From: Chaetoderma sp. LZ-2023a
Lineage: Eukaryota > Mollusca > Caudofoveata > Chaetodermatida > Chaetodermatidae
Assembly (NCBI GenBank): GCA_034401795.1
Contig: CM067369.1
Location: 87,384,506-87,448,505, forward strand
Direction: 5' to 3'
Length of the DNA: 64,000 bases
Shown one piece after another: positions 13,252 through 24,195 of the stretch. Below the pieces are notes generated by a model. The model was not told the origin of the DNA. It did not search any database and saw only the letters and a program-made list of their open reading frames with translations. The first letter of the stretch is position 1. Each line of letters starts with the position of its first letter. The translations under genes were made by a program, and so were the position numbers.

Positions 13252-13412
13252 CTCTTCAGTGGTCTTGAGGAATGTCCATTTGAATATGAAGAGAAGAGTA
13301 AGAAGACTGGTTTTGAAATTTCACCACTGGAATGACTGGTGATAAATTTTCAAAAATAATCAGTTGGTCTGCAAATGGACATTTTCTATGAGAAAATTGA
13401 AATTTTCTTGAG
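13252..13412. repeat. Foldback element, family 2
   Basis: The outer motif AATGTCCATTTG (13270) is inverted as CAAATGGACATTTTC (13372). The centre is a degenerate palindrome around ACCACTGGAATGACTGG. Family members at 15101, 48885, 51408 and 58548 have a fuller centre, with GGAATGACTGGCT paired to AGCCAGTCATTCC. Confidence 0.7.
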
Positions 13413-14250
13413 CAAGTGTGTGTGAGTGCATGCATGCATGTGTGCATGCATGCGTGAGCACCTGTGTGCACGCTCGTATGCGTGCATGTAATTAAATTGT
13501 ATCTGCTTTGGCTCAATAAACAACAATGAATAATCTTAGGTAGCGGGCAACCAGCATGTAAATGCCACAATAATATAAATATTATAAACCAACACTGATT
13601 TCAAAGTCTGGGATTTAAAATTATAGACTATAGAGACTGGTGTCAACTTCCTTTATACACACACATTCATTGAGCAGATTAGGACATGTACACCGATTGT
13701 CATCGATAATTTATTGCAGGTTCACATTGTATCACATGGGGTAGGGTACAGGAGGATCCTTCTGGATCCCTACTGACACTTGCCTGAATGGAACATCTAG
13801 GAATTGGGTTGAGTGCAGTGTTTCTCATGGCGTCTAAATTTTGGAGATCCCAGGGACAACCACCCCCCCCCCCCCACCCCACCTTGAGATCTGGGGGTAC
13901 GAAACTGAAAATTTGGGGTTCCAAAGGAGTTTTTCATCCAATTACAATTAGAAGATACCATGAACTCACACCTATGAATTATAGGTGCCATATGCTAGAT
14001 TTTGTGCATATTTTTGTACAAAAACCTATAAAATTAATTACATATTTAACAATCATACCATATTTTCAGTGGTCCCATGAGACCCACTACTAATAATTCA
14101 GGGGGAGAGGGGGTTCCAAGTTGCATTTTGCGGGTATATATACCGTCAAACGGACCATTATGAGAATCCCTGGGTGAGCGCTTCAGCATCTTCTAAGACT
14201 ATGTATAAAATAATCCTAAACAAAACCTCTGAGAATTATGTCTAGGGTTA
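13413..14250. other. Non-coding DNA near the 3' end of BAP18
   Basis: Contains a TG/CATG-rich tract (13418-13490) and a C homopolymer at about 13863-13877. I see no convincing exon. If BAP18 has a short terminal exon, or its 3' UTR, it could lie here; the minus strand carries an AATAAA near 13710. Confidence 0.45.
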
Positions 14251-14251
14251 C

Positions 14252-14347
14252 CTGAATCAAAATCCAGTTTCTTGGCAGCACTTCCATCACCCAATCCCTC
14301 TATATCAACATCACTCTCTGGCGCATTCAAGGCACTCAAGGTCACAT
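14252..14347 (-). CDS. BAP18: BAP18 chromatin-complex subunit, C-terminal coding exon
   Basis: Read on the minus strand, TTAATTTCCAG precedes the exon and its first two bases complete a split Asp codon (G from the previous exon plus AT). The exon then reads VTLSALN, DVDIEGLGD and AAKKLDFDS. This matches the conserved C-terminal tail of vertebrate BAP18, which reads DVTLSALN, VDIEGLGE and KKLNFDQA. The exon may end at 14252 with donor CAG|GTAACC. Alternatively it reads through for about 17 more codons to a TAG at 14199-14201. In the vertebrate protein only one or two residues follow, so a very short last exon or a changed C-terminus are both possible. The preceding intron, about 10.8 kb, contains DIRS-1. 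Confidence 0.9.
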
Positions 14348-14530
14348 CTGGAAATTAAAAAAGAAATCATCTCAAAAGTCATTACAGGAGACTAACACTA
14401 CATGTACATGGCAGTGATACACTAATGTCACTCTGCAAATAAAATACATGTGCCCATATCAAAATATATTTTAACCCATTCACCGACAAAGCCCTGAAAC
14501 TGTAAATTCTTTACAATATAAAACTTATTC

Positions 14531-14622
14531 TGTTGAATATTTTTTAATTACTTTGGCTGGAAGCTGTTGCTGCCTTCGGGAGCAATAGTTTCCAGTCAAA
14601 TTGATTTTAAAATATTCAACAG
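14531..14622. repeat. Foldback element, family 1
   Basis: The left arm GTTGAATATTTT...TTTGGCTGGAAGCTGTTGCTGCC is mirrored by GGAGCAATAGTTTCCAGTCAAATT...AAAATATTCAAC. Arms are about 43 bp with a few mismatches. It lies just upstream (gene sense) of the last BAP18 exon. Confidence 0.85.
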
Positions 14623-15100
14623 TTTTCCTGTCTGGTTGGCTTCATAATGAGATACGGGGAATTCCTTGGTGAAAGGGTTAAGCTACAATATCCCGCATCA
14701 CTAAATAAGTACCGCCCATATTGAATTTTGGAGTAATGTCAATTTCAAAATTTGTTAAGAAAATTTAAAAGATATCTTAGTGAATATCAATTTGCCGGTC
14801 AACAAGAGCAAGCTTTCCACTGAAATGACTGGGTCAGTTATCGAGCCAGTCAATCAAGTGTTAACATTTCAAAAATAGGTCAGTTTTGGCTGGCATCATT
14901 ATGAAAGGCTTAATGTTTCAAATTCCATGAGTACATGTACTGTCTGTCCATGAGTTTCTTCACCAATGTGAAGCTGTGATCGTCTTACTTTAAATTAGAC
15001 AGCAACAGCTTATAGGAATTATTTTCAAAATGGCCTCCATTTTGTCTACAGAAATGTCCCGACTTGAAAATTGAGGCCAGTTTTGAGTGGCTTAGCCATT

Positions 15101-15322
15101 AAAGGGTTACTCCTTTAACCCTTGAATTTGGTCAAGAAGTCCTCTCATTGAAAATGTCCAGAAGACTGTTTTTGAAGATTTACCTATGGAATGACTGGCT
15201 TGGTTATCGAGCCAGTCATTCCAGCGATAAATTTTCAAAAATAGTCTTCTCTTGTTCAGCAAATGGACATTTCTCAAGATGACTGCAGAAGCCATTTTTG
15301 GCTGATATGAGTGTTAAAGGGT
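15101..15322. repeat. Foldback element, family 2, best full-length example
   Basis: The outer parts are AAAGGGTTACTCC on the left and TGTTAAAGGGTTA on the right. Inside, GAAAATGTCCAGAAGACT pairs with AGTCTTC...AATGGACATTTC. The centre is the palindrome GGAATGACTGGCTTGGTTAT next to CGAGCCAGTCATTCC. Related but more decayed copies flank it at about 14745-14920 and 15380-15560. Confidence 0.8.
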
Positions 15323-15559
15323 TAATTAATACGCAAAATTGATCAGGAAAATAAAATTTTATCATAGAAAGTGTCCAGTCACAGACATAGAAAATAATAT
15401 TTTTGAAAACCTATAACTGTAATAACTGGGTCAGTTAGTAATCCAGTCGTTCCAGTGGTGTGGTTTACTAAAATATTCTTCTTTTGGTCTGCAAATGGGC
15501 ATTGCTCAAGGACAAAGTTTGCAGAGGCAATTTTGTTTCATTTTACCATTAATCCTTCA

Positions 15560-16180
15560 ATGGGAAAGATTGGTTAAGAAAGTAAAATCAACTAGATTGG
15601 ACGGTCAACAGCACAATGTAAAGTAGTAAATCTGCACGCTCACCGCATCAACCTATCCTCCATCCACCCGGGAGTGAAGCCAAATGTAAATGTCTGTAAC
15701 CATATGGGTAACTCATATACCAAATTTGGTTGAATTCTGATCAATGATTTTGGAAGAGTTGTGTTACAATCAATTTTGGCACAAATGGACAGAATGATGG
15801 ATGGACGGGTCGAAAGGGATTCACAGTATTAGAAAAATTTCTATACCAGTATACCTTTAATATTGGTATTATTGCGATGGGCAAAATAGAGTGAATAGAT
15901 TCAATATCCAACTTATGTCAGCGCTCCCGAAATACATTTGTAGTTGCTGATCATTATGAATTTCCACAATAAAACAAAGAAATTACATGAATACCGATAT
16001 TAAACGCTAAATTATAACCATCTTCAGTTAAATCATATCCCAACCAGAAATGTGGTTGCAATGCAATCATGAAGCTCGACTTTACGTCTTTGCAATGAAC
16101 TATGACGCTTGACTTCAAACATAAGAAATAAATATAGAAGGCCTTACCAGGGCCTCTAACGCTAACCTGGACCATTAGGA
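15560..16180. other. Intronic DNA with a dispersed repeat end
   Basis: No gene is supported. 15690-15830 reads like the end of a dispersed repeat (ACCAAATTTGGTTGAATTCTGATC, then GATGGATGGACGGG). The rest is A+T-rich without features I recognise. Confidence 0.5.
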
Positions 16181-16497
16181 TTTAAACCATTTGCATTTGA
16201 ATACTGGTAGACATGCTGGATAATTTTTGAAAAAATCCAAGATGGACACCAAACAGATTGACCAATCAAAATTCTCGCTTGATATGTTGAAACCTATCAC
16301 CATAGGATCATTTCCCCCAAGTTTCGTTGAAATTGGTCCACCAATTAAGGGGTAGTGTTTTAAATGGTTCTGGAAAGTTTTCAAAAAATCCAAATGGCCA
16401 CCAAAAAATTAACCAACCAAAATTCTGACTACAACTTCTAGAGCCCACTACTATAGAATCCTTCCAGCCAAATTTGGATAAAATTCCCCAAGAGGTT
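16180..16497. repeat. Tandem repeat of about 150 bp, left part (interrupted by DIRS-1)
   Basis: The units contain AAATCCAA(G/A)ATGG, ACCAATCAAAATTC and a closing CCAA(T/G)(A/T)(A/G)GGGGT or CCAAGAGGTT motif. The period is near 155 bp. The same unit continues after DIRS-1 at 23438, so the DIRS element landed inside this repeat. Confidence 0.7.
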
Positions 16498-16535
16498 TAA
16501 ACGAAATCACGGATTTCTTTTTTCATGAGAGTTGA

Positions 16536-16712
16536 TACTTACCTCCCTCCTTACTCTTTGATATTGCTAAATATCGGCTTTCACTCAATAAACACTCAGA
16601 ATAAAAACAGTTAGGTGCCCCTACTGGGCAGGGAGTCAGAGAGCAGTCCGCGGATGCCAGCCCCACCACCGTGCATGCACAGACTAGCACTTCCTCTGAC
16701 TAATTTATTGGC
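16536..16712. repeat. DIRS-1 left inverted terminal repeat
   Basis: This is the reverse complement of 23244-23421 with few mismatches. It begins TACTTACCTCC and includes CAGTTAGGTGCCCCTACTGG. Confidence 0.9.
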
Positions 16713-16784
16713 TGACACATGCAACTATTAGGAGCCTGAAGACCGAGCCTCTGTGGGGTGGAGAGGCCGGGTCCGTATTAGGGA

Positions 16785-16860
16785 GGTAAGTATCAACTCT
16801 CTCGTGAAAAAAGAATTCCGTGATTTCGTTTATCTCCCTAATACTCTTTGATATTGCCAG
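16785..16860. repeat. DIRS-1 internal complementary region, damaged
   Basis: Up to 16832 (GATTTCGTTTA) the sequence is the reverse complement of the element's left end. In DIRS-2 this is followed by TTTCACTTCAAGAGTATAC, the complement of the right end. In DIRS-1 that block of about 22-23 bp is missing and the text goes straight to TCTCCCTAATAC. Without it the presumed template for regenerating the right end during replication is lost. Confidence 0.85.
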
Positions 16861-17386
16861 AATTCGACAGGGAATTCGGCGGGAGGGAGGCGAGGTCAAA
16901 AGACCAGCTCTTCCCTATACGCTTTTCTGCGTTTAAGGCACTTAAACCTCTGAAACTGTGTGAAAACACAGTCAGGATTTGAAAAAACATCGGCTAACAC
17001 AAACCGATGGATGAGAGATGACCGAATGTCATATGCGCGCGCCCCCCTTCCCGGGAGGAAGACTCGAATGACCTCAATGTCCGATACGCTCTCTACGTAC
17101 AAGTGCCATGTACTATAGGACAGAGACGAAAAAGCTCCATTTTCGTATACTCTCAATGATGAACCACATAAAAACACATACCATCACCATTTTAATAACA
17201 AAGGGTCACGTGACAATACAATTAACAATGAACAACACATAAACCAGACTGACCTTGTTGAACTTGGCTGCTGACATCATCTCCCCAGTGGTGAAGGCTG
17301 ATGCAGTCCCAAAAAGTGGTTGTTCCCATTAATTAATTGTGATATATACAAGCAATGAGGAAGCCTATTAAAAAAAGTACACCTGA

Positions 17387-18401
17387 TTATCTTTTCAAAA
17401 TCGATAAGGCGAGAGGATTAGAGGTGTCATGGAGATAATGGTCTGTAAAACTTGACTCACAGTGCCACTGAGCAACTGACATAATGTCATCCACAGGGAC
17501 CCCATTAAATAGGGCAGTGGAAGTCACTACGCCCCGGACACTGTGAGCCTTGGCCATGTCAACTTGCTTACCGGTGGCGGATTTATGACAAAACTGAATA
17601 CATTCTACAATCCACCTGGAAATGGTGTCCTTAGACGCCCTGCCATGGGGTTCAATATATGACAACCATAACGCTGACTGGTCCGTCCGCCACTCCTGAG
17701 TACGTTGTTTGTACCGGATCAGCGCTCGGACGGGACACCATGCTTTAGAATTAGGATCATATCTAGTTAAAGCTGGAAAAAAAATAGGTTGACCTGGATA
17801 TTTCAAAGACTGATTTTTAGCCAAGAAATTTATCCTAGGTAGAAGCTTAAGGCCTTCCCCTGTAACCACGAAACGGTCTTCCTCGGCTGGTAAGGCATGC
17901 ATTTCACTCCTACGCCTAGCCGAGGCCGCAGCAATTAAAAATACAGTTTTAAGAGTCAACATTTTCATAGAAATGGAACTAAGTGGTTCAAAAGGCTTAT
18001 CGCCTAGTACCTGAAGCACTAGAGATAAACTCCAAGATGGAATCACTGGGGGATTCCTTGGTCTTAGATTGCCCATGCCTTTAATTAATACATTTAATGT
18101 ACTTACTTCATCACTTCCCCTATTAGCCAAGCAAGGGATAACTGTCATTAAAGCTGATTTATAACCAGCAATAGAGTTAGGCTTGAAGGCTATAGGCATC
18201 ATACAGGTGACAGAGGAAATCAGCTACTACCTGAATAGATGAATCCATTGGATCAATACATCTTTTTGAGCACCATTCTGCAAATCTGTTGATTTTATAA
18301 TTATATGCTCTGGAGGTTGACCCCCTCCTGGCTTTGGCCATAAACATGGCTGCTTGCTCAGAAAAGCCCTCCTTAATTCTAGATTCCTTGACAACATCCA
18401 T
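17387..18401 (-). pseudogene. DIRS-1 tyrosine recombinase, frameshifted
   Basis: This encodes the site-specific tyrosine recombinase that DIRS elements use in place of integrase. The N-terminal core-binding part (RAYNYKINRFAEWC) runs to about 18185. A one-base insertion (GCTTGAAGGCT against GCTTGAGGCT in DIRS-2) then shifts the frame. The catalytic part continues with ASARRRSEM (first Arg), AHSVRG (His-x-x-Arg), AQWHCES and TDHYL (Tyr nucleophile), so the R-H-R-Y set is still readable. Apart from the frameshift it is very close to the DIRS-2 protein. The stop is at 17387. Confidence 0.9.
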
Positions 18402-20220
18402 GCAGTCAATCTGAACATTGACAGATTGTTGTGAAGGGCCTTGCCCTGGAAGATAATGTCGTCCATCAGAGGCAGAGGAAGGTCCAGCAGATCCGTATAC
18501 TTCGCCAATTTGGGGTGATCAGAAGCATTGGCACTCCTCCTGTCTGATTTTCTGAAGAATTTTTGGAATCAGGATTGCTGGAGGGAATGCGTATGCATAC
18601 ATTCCCACCCAGCTGATAGCTAATGCATCTGTTACGAAAGCGCTTGGATCTGGAATCGGAGACGTACGTCGTCATCTTCGCATTCTTCTTCATTGCGAAC
18701 AAATCAATGATGGGTTTCCCCCAATGGTCGAACAGATGATCCGCCACACATTGATTTCGTTGCCATTCCGTCAGTAAAACACTCATCCTTCGGCTCAATG
18801 AGTCTGCTAGCAGATTTAACCTTCCCGGAATATGAACTGCTTTCAAGGTAATCCTGTGATCCAGGCACCAACAAAGCAGTCTCCATGTCATCATACAGAG
18901 ACTGGGCGACTTCATTCCGCCCTGGCGGTTTATGTAAGTCACAACTGTTGAGTTGTCTGATCGAATAAGAACAATCTTGCCGTGAACTTTCTGTAAGAAA
19001 TGTTCCAGGCCCAGGACTACTGCTCTTAACTCCAGTAGATTGATATGTTCCTTTGACAGTTCCAGATTCCAAAGCCCTGATATCGTGGATTCTTCCAGGC
19101 AAGCTCCCCACCCCTCCATCGAGGCATCTGTATACACAGTTACTTGAGGGTGAGGAGGGGTTAGCATAACCCGCGCCAGGAGATTCTCTGTCTTCAACCA
19201 CCATTGCAGGTGGTGAATTAGAGGCTCCAACACTGACACGTTCGAGTCCAGTGAACCTGTACTCTGCGTCCATTGCGTCATGAGAAATAACTGGATCAGC
19301 CGCCTGCGTAAGGCCGCTTGAGGAATGACTGGTTCCAAAGAAACCATCAACCCCAGCATTCTCAAGTAAACCCGTGCCAGGACATGACAACTGTTGCACA
19401 CTGACTGTATCACTGAGATGAGTATCTGAACCCTCTCCTGAGTAGGATAAACATATCCTGTCTCTAGATCGAAGAACATCCCCAGGTAAACAAACTTCCG
19501 GGATGGAGTCAGCTCTGATTTTTGGAAATTGATTATCCAGCCTAAGTCTGTGAGATTGGCCGATAAACTTTCCTGGGTGTGTGCTTTTAACAGCCAGTCG
19601 TCTATGTACGTGTGGACTGCTATGCTTCTCCTGCAGAGGTATGCTGTAATCGCAAGAACCACTCTGGTGAAAACCCGAGGAGCCGTGAAATTCCGAAGGG
19701 TAACACCCTGAATTCCCACTGTCTGCCCTGGAATGCAAATCTCAGGAAGCGACGGAAACTCCTCGCTATGGGGATGTGGAAAAAGCATCCTTCAAATCTA
19801 TTGAAGCTGTCCACATTCCCCTCTCCAACCCTGCAAACACCGACTTCACAGTCTCCATCTTGAAACTGGGTGTCTCTATGAACTTGTTCAATGGCTTGAG
19901 GTTGAGAATTGGTCTCCACCCTCCGGTGTTTTTTGTCACTAAGAACATGGTTGAATAGAAGCCCGGACACTTCTGTGCCGGCTTAATTGCTCCATTTTGT
20001 ATGAGGGAGTTTATTTCCTCCTCTATACACAACCTTTGATCTGGATCTCTCGGAATTTGAGTCCAGATTGGCACCAGAGACAGTCGCGATGGTGGGCCTG
20101 TCATCCAATCGGGATGATACCCGACTGAAAGCCATCGCAAGACTAAACGGTCCTGAGTCAACCATTCCCACTCTTGCATGTGGTTGGCCAGACGCCTCCC
20201 ACTGGTCCACCTAGGGAGAG
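18227..20220 (-). pseudogene. DIRS-1 reverse transcriptase/RNase H, frameshifted
   Basis: The RT part begins near LANHMQEWEWLTQDRLVLRW and continues through FLVTKNTGGWRPILNLK and SIDLKDAF, where a small deletion near 19785 breaks the frame. Downstream the YIDDWL catalytic motif, VYTDASMEGWG, LLELRAV, RSDNSTV and HIPGRLNLLADSLSR (RNase H) are all readable. There is also an in-frame 21-bp loss near 19555 (LEIVLKIL reduced to L) and further indels near 18500-18540. The gene cannot make a full protein. Confidence 0.9.
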
Positions 20221-20285
20221 AGGTGGACATAAGGAGTGCAAGAGCCAGAAACACCGGAGTGGTTCTCACCGTGGTAACCGACCCA

Positions 20286-22361
20286 TCAGGCACGATTACC
20301 ACGACCAGATCCTCGCGCGCCACGACCAGCACCACGCACACCTCGGTGCGTGGGTGGCTGCCTGGCTGGCTGCGCCTGAGGAGCCTGCACCCCCCTCACT
20401 GCTGGCCGAATCACACGCGGCCAAGGCCGACGCTGCGATGGTGGCTGGCCTCTGACATGGCCACCTCCACCTCGAGCCTGCAGGGGATGGTACGCAGGGG
20501 GTGCAGCGCGAACGCGCTCCCTACGGAGCACCTCAAACTGTTCGTGCAGCACCCTCCGGTTGTTGACCAGAGTGCCTGTCTCCTGGAGGTGCCTATATCC
20601 CTCACCCCCAAAGAGACCAGGACCTGCCATAGGCGTACGCAGAAGCCTATTGTACAGGTCCTGGGAAGGGCACAGGTTATCTAACGCAAACGTGCGCCTC
20701 GCCCGGACACTTCTGGTCACCGCCCGAGTCATACAGTCCAGAGCCAGGTTGATACCATCCTGGATGGCTCTCTGGACTGTGACCGGGCTCGGCTGGCGTG
20801 ATGCGGATGCTGTTACTACCCCCTGTAACAGCTGGGAGACGTGAGAAAGCGCCGCAATAGACGCTCTCCCACTCTCCTCCGCATCACGCAACGCGGCATT
20901 GGCTGAACGCCGCGCGTTCGAACACAAGGCTCCCGTGTCAGAACGGGAGCCTGGACGCGTATCCTCACCTAAAGCCGCGCGATCATCCATGCTGGGCTTA
21001 GGTACCACACCGTACCTCTGGTAGTCCACGAGTACGATGCGGCAGCGCCTTGCAACCTCGCGAGGGGCCTTCGCGAGACGCCCATTCGCCTTGATGGACG
21101 TCTCCGCCACCGAGAACATATCAACGATATGCTCTGCTAGCGGCAGAGATGGCATGGTGCTAACAGTCGACTTTCCAGCTAACCACGGCCTGTGGTCTCG
21201 CTGGCTAGCCGACTGCTCCATGGGCAGGTCTGGCCTGACATTTATCAGCCATTGACAAGCGTCAGACCGATCCTCCTCCGTGGCTAACTGCGAAAGCTCT
21301 ACTAGACGAGGGCCTTCATCTTCCTCCTGAGCTAACGCAGTCGAGCTTGACATTGGATATACTGACACTCCTGGCAAGCCAGAGAAAGCATTCGGGCCCG
21401 AAAGAGCAGGCATGTTAATCTGACTGGCTTGTCCAGGAGCAGGCGCTGTGGTAGAGCGTGGGGAAGTTACCGCCACACCACGGCCCCGGCCAGCACCACT
21501 CTCGGCAAGCCGAGGTATGCGGAATAACTGACCATCAGATCCAACCAGGGCCACCTTCTGAGCCATGAATTCTACTCCTGCGTGAGTAGAACCGTGGATC
21601 ATGTTGCCTGTATTCCCCGCGAGGGGTGCACAGACGTCAAAATCCATGGCCACGGCATCAGAAGGGGAACCCAGCAGATAATCCTCTTCTTCCTGGCCAG
21701 AAAGATTAGACTCCGGGTCAGCAAAGAGAGCTAACCCGGACTGGTCAGGAAAGGTGCCATAGGAGGTACTGGCACCTGCAGTGTGCGGATACCCCTGGGC
21801 TGATAAGCAGCCAGCAGGTTCCAGCGACAACCGTCCACGGACCACCGGCGCGGCAAGCCTGCTGCCAATGTCGTGGAACGCCCCCTCTAATGGGGCCACC
21901 TCTGAATCGTCGAAAACTGGTAACGGCCTATGGAAAGTCGATTCAGAGGCAGGGATTATCTGCTCCGAAGCAGATGACGAGGACAACGAAGGATTTGGTC
22001 CAGGAAGCATGCCACGGAGCAACTCTGGTACCAAATCCTTTATTGTCCTCTTCATCTTTCCCAACATCTCACTACGGAAGGCCTCCATGTCCACTGAGGA
22101 CGAGGCCTTCCTCTTACCCTTTTTACCTACACCCTCTCGTTTCATCTTCCTCTCTTCCTCCACAACCGTGTCCTTCGCCTGTACGCACAAAAACTCTTTC
22201 ATTAGTTCGCTCCCCCCCCCCCACTGCTTACACACATCACAATTAAGTAATGGCCCACAGGGGCTACATTGGAAACACAGGTGGGGAATAAACTTCTCTT
22301 TCAAGAAGCGACCACAGGACGGGCAACCAGGTCTCTGAAACAGGACAGAAGACGAGGACAA
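20286..22361 (-). CDS. DIRS-1 gag-like protein (691 aa)
   Basis: The open frame covers the putative Gag of the DIRS element. Near the N-terminus is a cysteine-rich segment (CPSC, CFQCSPCG, CDVCKQWG; residues about 13-47) that looks like a zinc-binding module. A lysine-rich stretch with VEEERKMKREG and KKGKRK follows. The middle part (LAEHIVDMF, APREVARRCRIV) matches DIRS-2. The C-terminus is Gly/Arg-rich (RGARGSGRG), typical of RNA binding. Unlike RT and recombinase in this copy, this frame is uninterrupted. It ends 65 bp before the RT region starts, the same spacing as in DIRS-2. Function is by element context. Confidence 0.8.
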   Translation of the reverse strand: MSSSSVLFQRPGCPSCGRFLKEKFIPHLCFQCSPCGPLLNCDVCKQWGGGSELMKEFLCVQAKDTVVEEERKMKREGVGKKGKRKASSSVDMEAFRSEMLGKMKRTIKDLVPELLRGMLPGPNPSLSSSSASEQIIPASESTFHRPLPVFDDSEVAPLEGAFHDIGSRLAAPVVRGRLSLEPAGCLSAQGYPHTAGASTSYGTFPDQSGLALFADPESNLSGQEEEDYLLGSPSDAVAMDFDVCAPLAGNTGNMIHGSTHAGVEFMAQKVALVGSDGQLFRIPRLAESGAGRGRGVAVTSPRSTTAPAPGQASQINMPALSGPNAFSGLPGVSVYPMSSSTALAQEEDEGPRLVELSQLATEEDRSDACQWLINVRPDLPMEQSASQRDHRPWLAGKSTVSTMPSLPLAEHIVDMFSVAETSIKANGRLAKAPREVARRCRIVLVDYQRYGVVPKPSMDDRAALGEDTRPGSRSDTGALCSNARRSANAALRDAEESGRASIAALSHVSQLLQGVVTASASRQPSPVTVQRAIQDGINLALDCMTRAVTRSVRARRTFALDNLCPSQDLYNRLLRTPMAGPGLFGGEGYRHLQETGTLVNNRRVLHEQFEVLRRERVRAAPPAYHPLQARGGGGHVRGQPPSQRRPWPRVIRPAVRGVQAPQAQPARQPPTHRGVRGAGRGARGSGRGNRA

Positions 22362-23243
22362 TGAGTATTTTAGTTACGGTTAGAAAACTCAAAACCAAAA
22401 ATAAAAGAGAGGGAAACTGATCATAAAGATCACTATCCATATGAGAAACCAGCGTTGGGCAAAACTTTAATTGTTAATAAAGAGCAAGGCTGATTATGAC
22501 GTCATAATTTCAAGACAGAAATTAAATCGATCCGAAAACAAACATCCAGGTGTAAGGACGAATTGTATTCATATCCAGAACATCTAACTATTCAGGATAG
22601 ATATTCAGACTACACAAACATCAGATACACAATGATAATAGTGGCAATTTATAGTTTACATAATTATCATCACCTCATATCATTAACCAGAATACCTGAC
22701 TCTTTGTATAGACAAACCATCCAATGTGATGAACTGGAGCACTCCACCAAGACTATGACCTCTTAACTCTCTCCACCTTAGGGGGAAGGAATTGGATCAA
22801 GAGGGCAAAGTGAGAAGACCTTCTTACGAGGCCTCCGAGTCACTGGACATAGACTTTTTGGTTAGATAACCTAACAGTATTAGTAGGAAATGGAACCTTG
22901 GTGGAGAGAAACAAACCCTCTGTTGATGTGATGTCCCATACATATCCAGACAGATACCTGTGGACATAAACACAAAGAGAGATTAGTATTATATAGCGCC
23001 ATGTTGACATAAAACAACTATACTAGGCGCTTATCATGATAAATGCGAGTCCCGGAAACACATTACACCGGGAAAGACTCGCTAATTATAATAGAAGTCA
23101 CCTGATGGATAGATCCTGGGCCCTCCTCTGGTGAAGTAATCCTTTCTGCCATCTTAATCAGGGGTTATCAACTTCTATAAACACTCAAAAGACTTAGAAA
23201 AACACTTGAGAAAAGCTCTAGCACAAAAACATGTGGACTCTCT

Positions 23244-23421
23244 GCCAATAAATTAGCAAAGAGGAAGTGCTAGTCTGCGCATGCGCGGTGGTGGGGCTGG
23301 CATCCGCCGGACTGCTCTCTGACTCCCTGCCCAGTAGGGGCACCTAACTGTTTTTATTCTGAGTGTTTATTGAGTGAAAGCCGATATTTAGCAATATCAA
23401 AGAGTATTAGGGAGGTAAGTA
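23244..23421. repeat. DIRS-1 right inverted terminal repeat
   Basis: Reverse complement of 16536-16712. It is followed by the extension GTATACTCTTGAAGTGAAA to the element end at 23437. Confidence 0.9.
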
Positions 23422-23437
23422 TACTCTTGAAGTGAAA

Positions 23438-24010
23438 ATAGAGAAGATGCATTTTCACAATTTCCCGTAAATTTTTCATAAAATTTATGATTTTCACCAA
23501 AGAAATTGATCGACCCATTAAAATTCTGAATAGATCCTCTGGAGCGTACCGTGATAGGGTCTGTCTAGCCAACGAGGGTTCAAATCTTTCAAGCGGTTAA
23601 TGACGAGTAGTGTTTAGACAATTTCTGGTTAATTTTTCAAAAAATCTAAGGTTTTCACCAAAAAACTTGAACAGTCGAAATGCTGTATATAAGCTCTGAA
23701 GCATAAGGTCCTTCCAGCAACTGTAAGTTGAAATCTGCCAAGCGGTTAATGAGGAGTCGCGCAATGACAATTTCCGGTAAATTTTTCACAAAATCTAGTT
23801 TCCTCCTAAAAACATGACCAATTAAAATTACGTATATACCTTCTGAAGTATAGCCCCATAAGGTCATTCCAGCCAAAGTAAGTTGAAATCTGCCAAGTGG
23901 TTAAGAGGAGAGCAAAGTTTTGACAATTTCCGGTAAATTTTTCATAAAATTGGATTTTCACACAAATAAATTGACCAATCAAAATTCTGTATACGGTACA
24001 TGTTCTGAAA
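23438..24010. repeat. Tandem repeat of about 150 bp, right part
   Basis: Units recur with AAGCGGTTAATGA or AAGTGGTTAAGAG near 23592, 23740 and 23896. Each is followed by CAATTTCCGGTAAATTTTTCA and CCAATTAAAATT. This continues the array that DIRS-1 split. Confidence 0.75.
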
Positions 24011-24021
24011 GTGAAAGCATT

Positions 24022-24195
24022 AGGGTCCTTCATTATAAGGAGGGATGTGTCCAAGTTTGGCTCCAGTATGATTAACCAAACCCGAGATATAAACAGAAAA
24101 GTTGATCTAGGGTCCTTTATTATAAGGAGGGATGTGTCCAAGTTTGGCTCCAGTATGATTAACCAAACCCGAGATATAAACAGAAAAGTTGATCT
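24022..24195. repeat. 87-bp direct tandem duplication
   Basis: The block starting AGGGTCCTT at 24022 is repeated at 24109 almost without change, including GAGGGATGTGTCCAAGTTTG and AACCCGAGATATAAACAG. A more diverged third version lies near 24285-24375, so the duplication sits in a dispersed repeat related to 11830-12430. Confidence 0.9.

Larger units (their letters stand above)
16498..23437 (-). mobile_element. DIRS-1: DIRS-type tyrosine-recombinase retrotransposon, decayed copy
   Basis: About 6.9 kb, with genes on the minus strand in the order gag, RT/RNase H, tyrosine recombinase. Inverted terminal repeats lie at 16536-16712 and 23244-23421. The ends, starting TAAACGAAAT and finishing GAAGTGAAA, are the same as in DIRS-2. 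DIRS elements lack an integrase and have split inverted repeats plus an internal complementary region (ICR). Here the ICR at about 16785-16860 has lost the part complementary to the extreme right end. The RT and recombinase genes carry frameshifts. The flanking 150-bp repeat is restored when the element is removed. Confidence 0.92.

Noticed and set aside
18704-19738. 344-codon frame in DIRS-1 as a separate gene
   Set aside because: It is the alternate frame beneath RT/RNase H, the counterpart of the 1,065-codon frame of DIRS-2, with no recognisable protein of its own.
20174-22338. Plus-strand frames opposite the DIRS gag genes (also 42302-43912)
   Set aside because: Shadows of G+C-rich gag coding sequence on the other strand; no conserved content.
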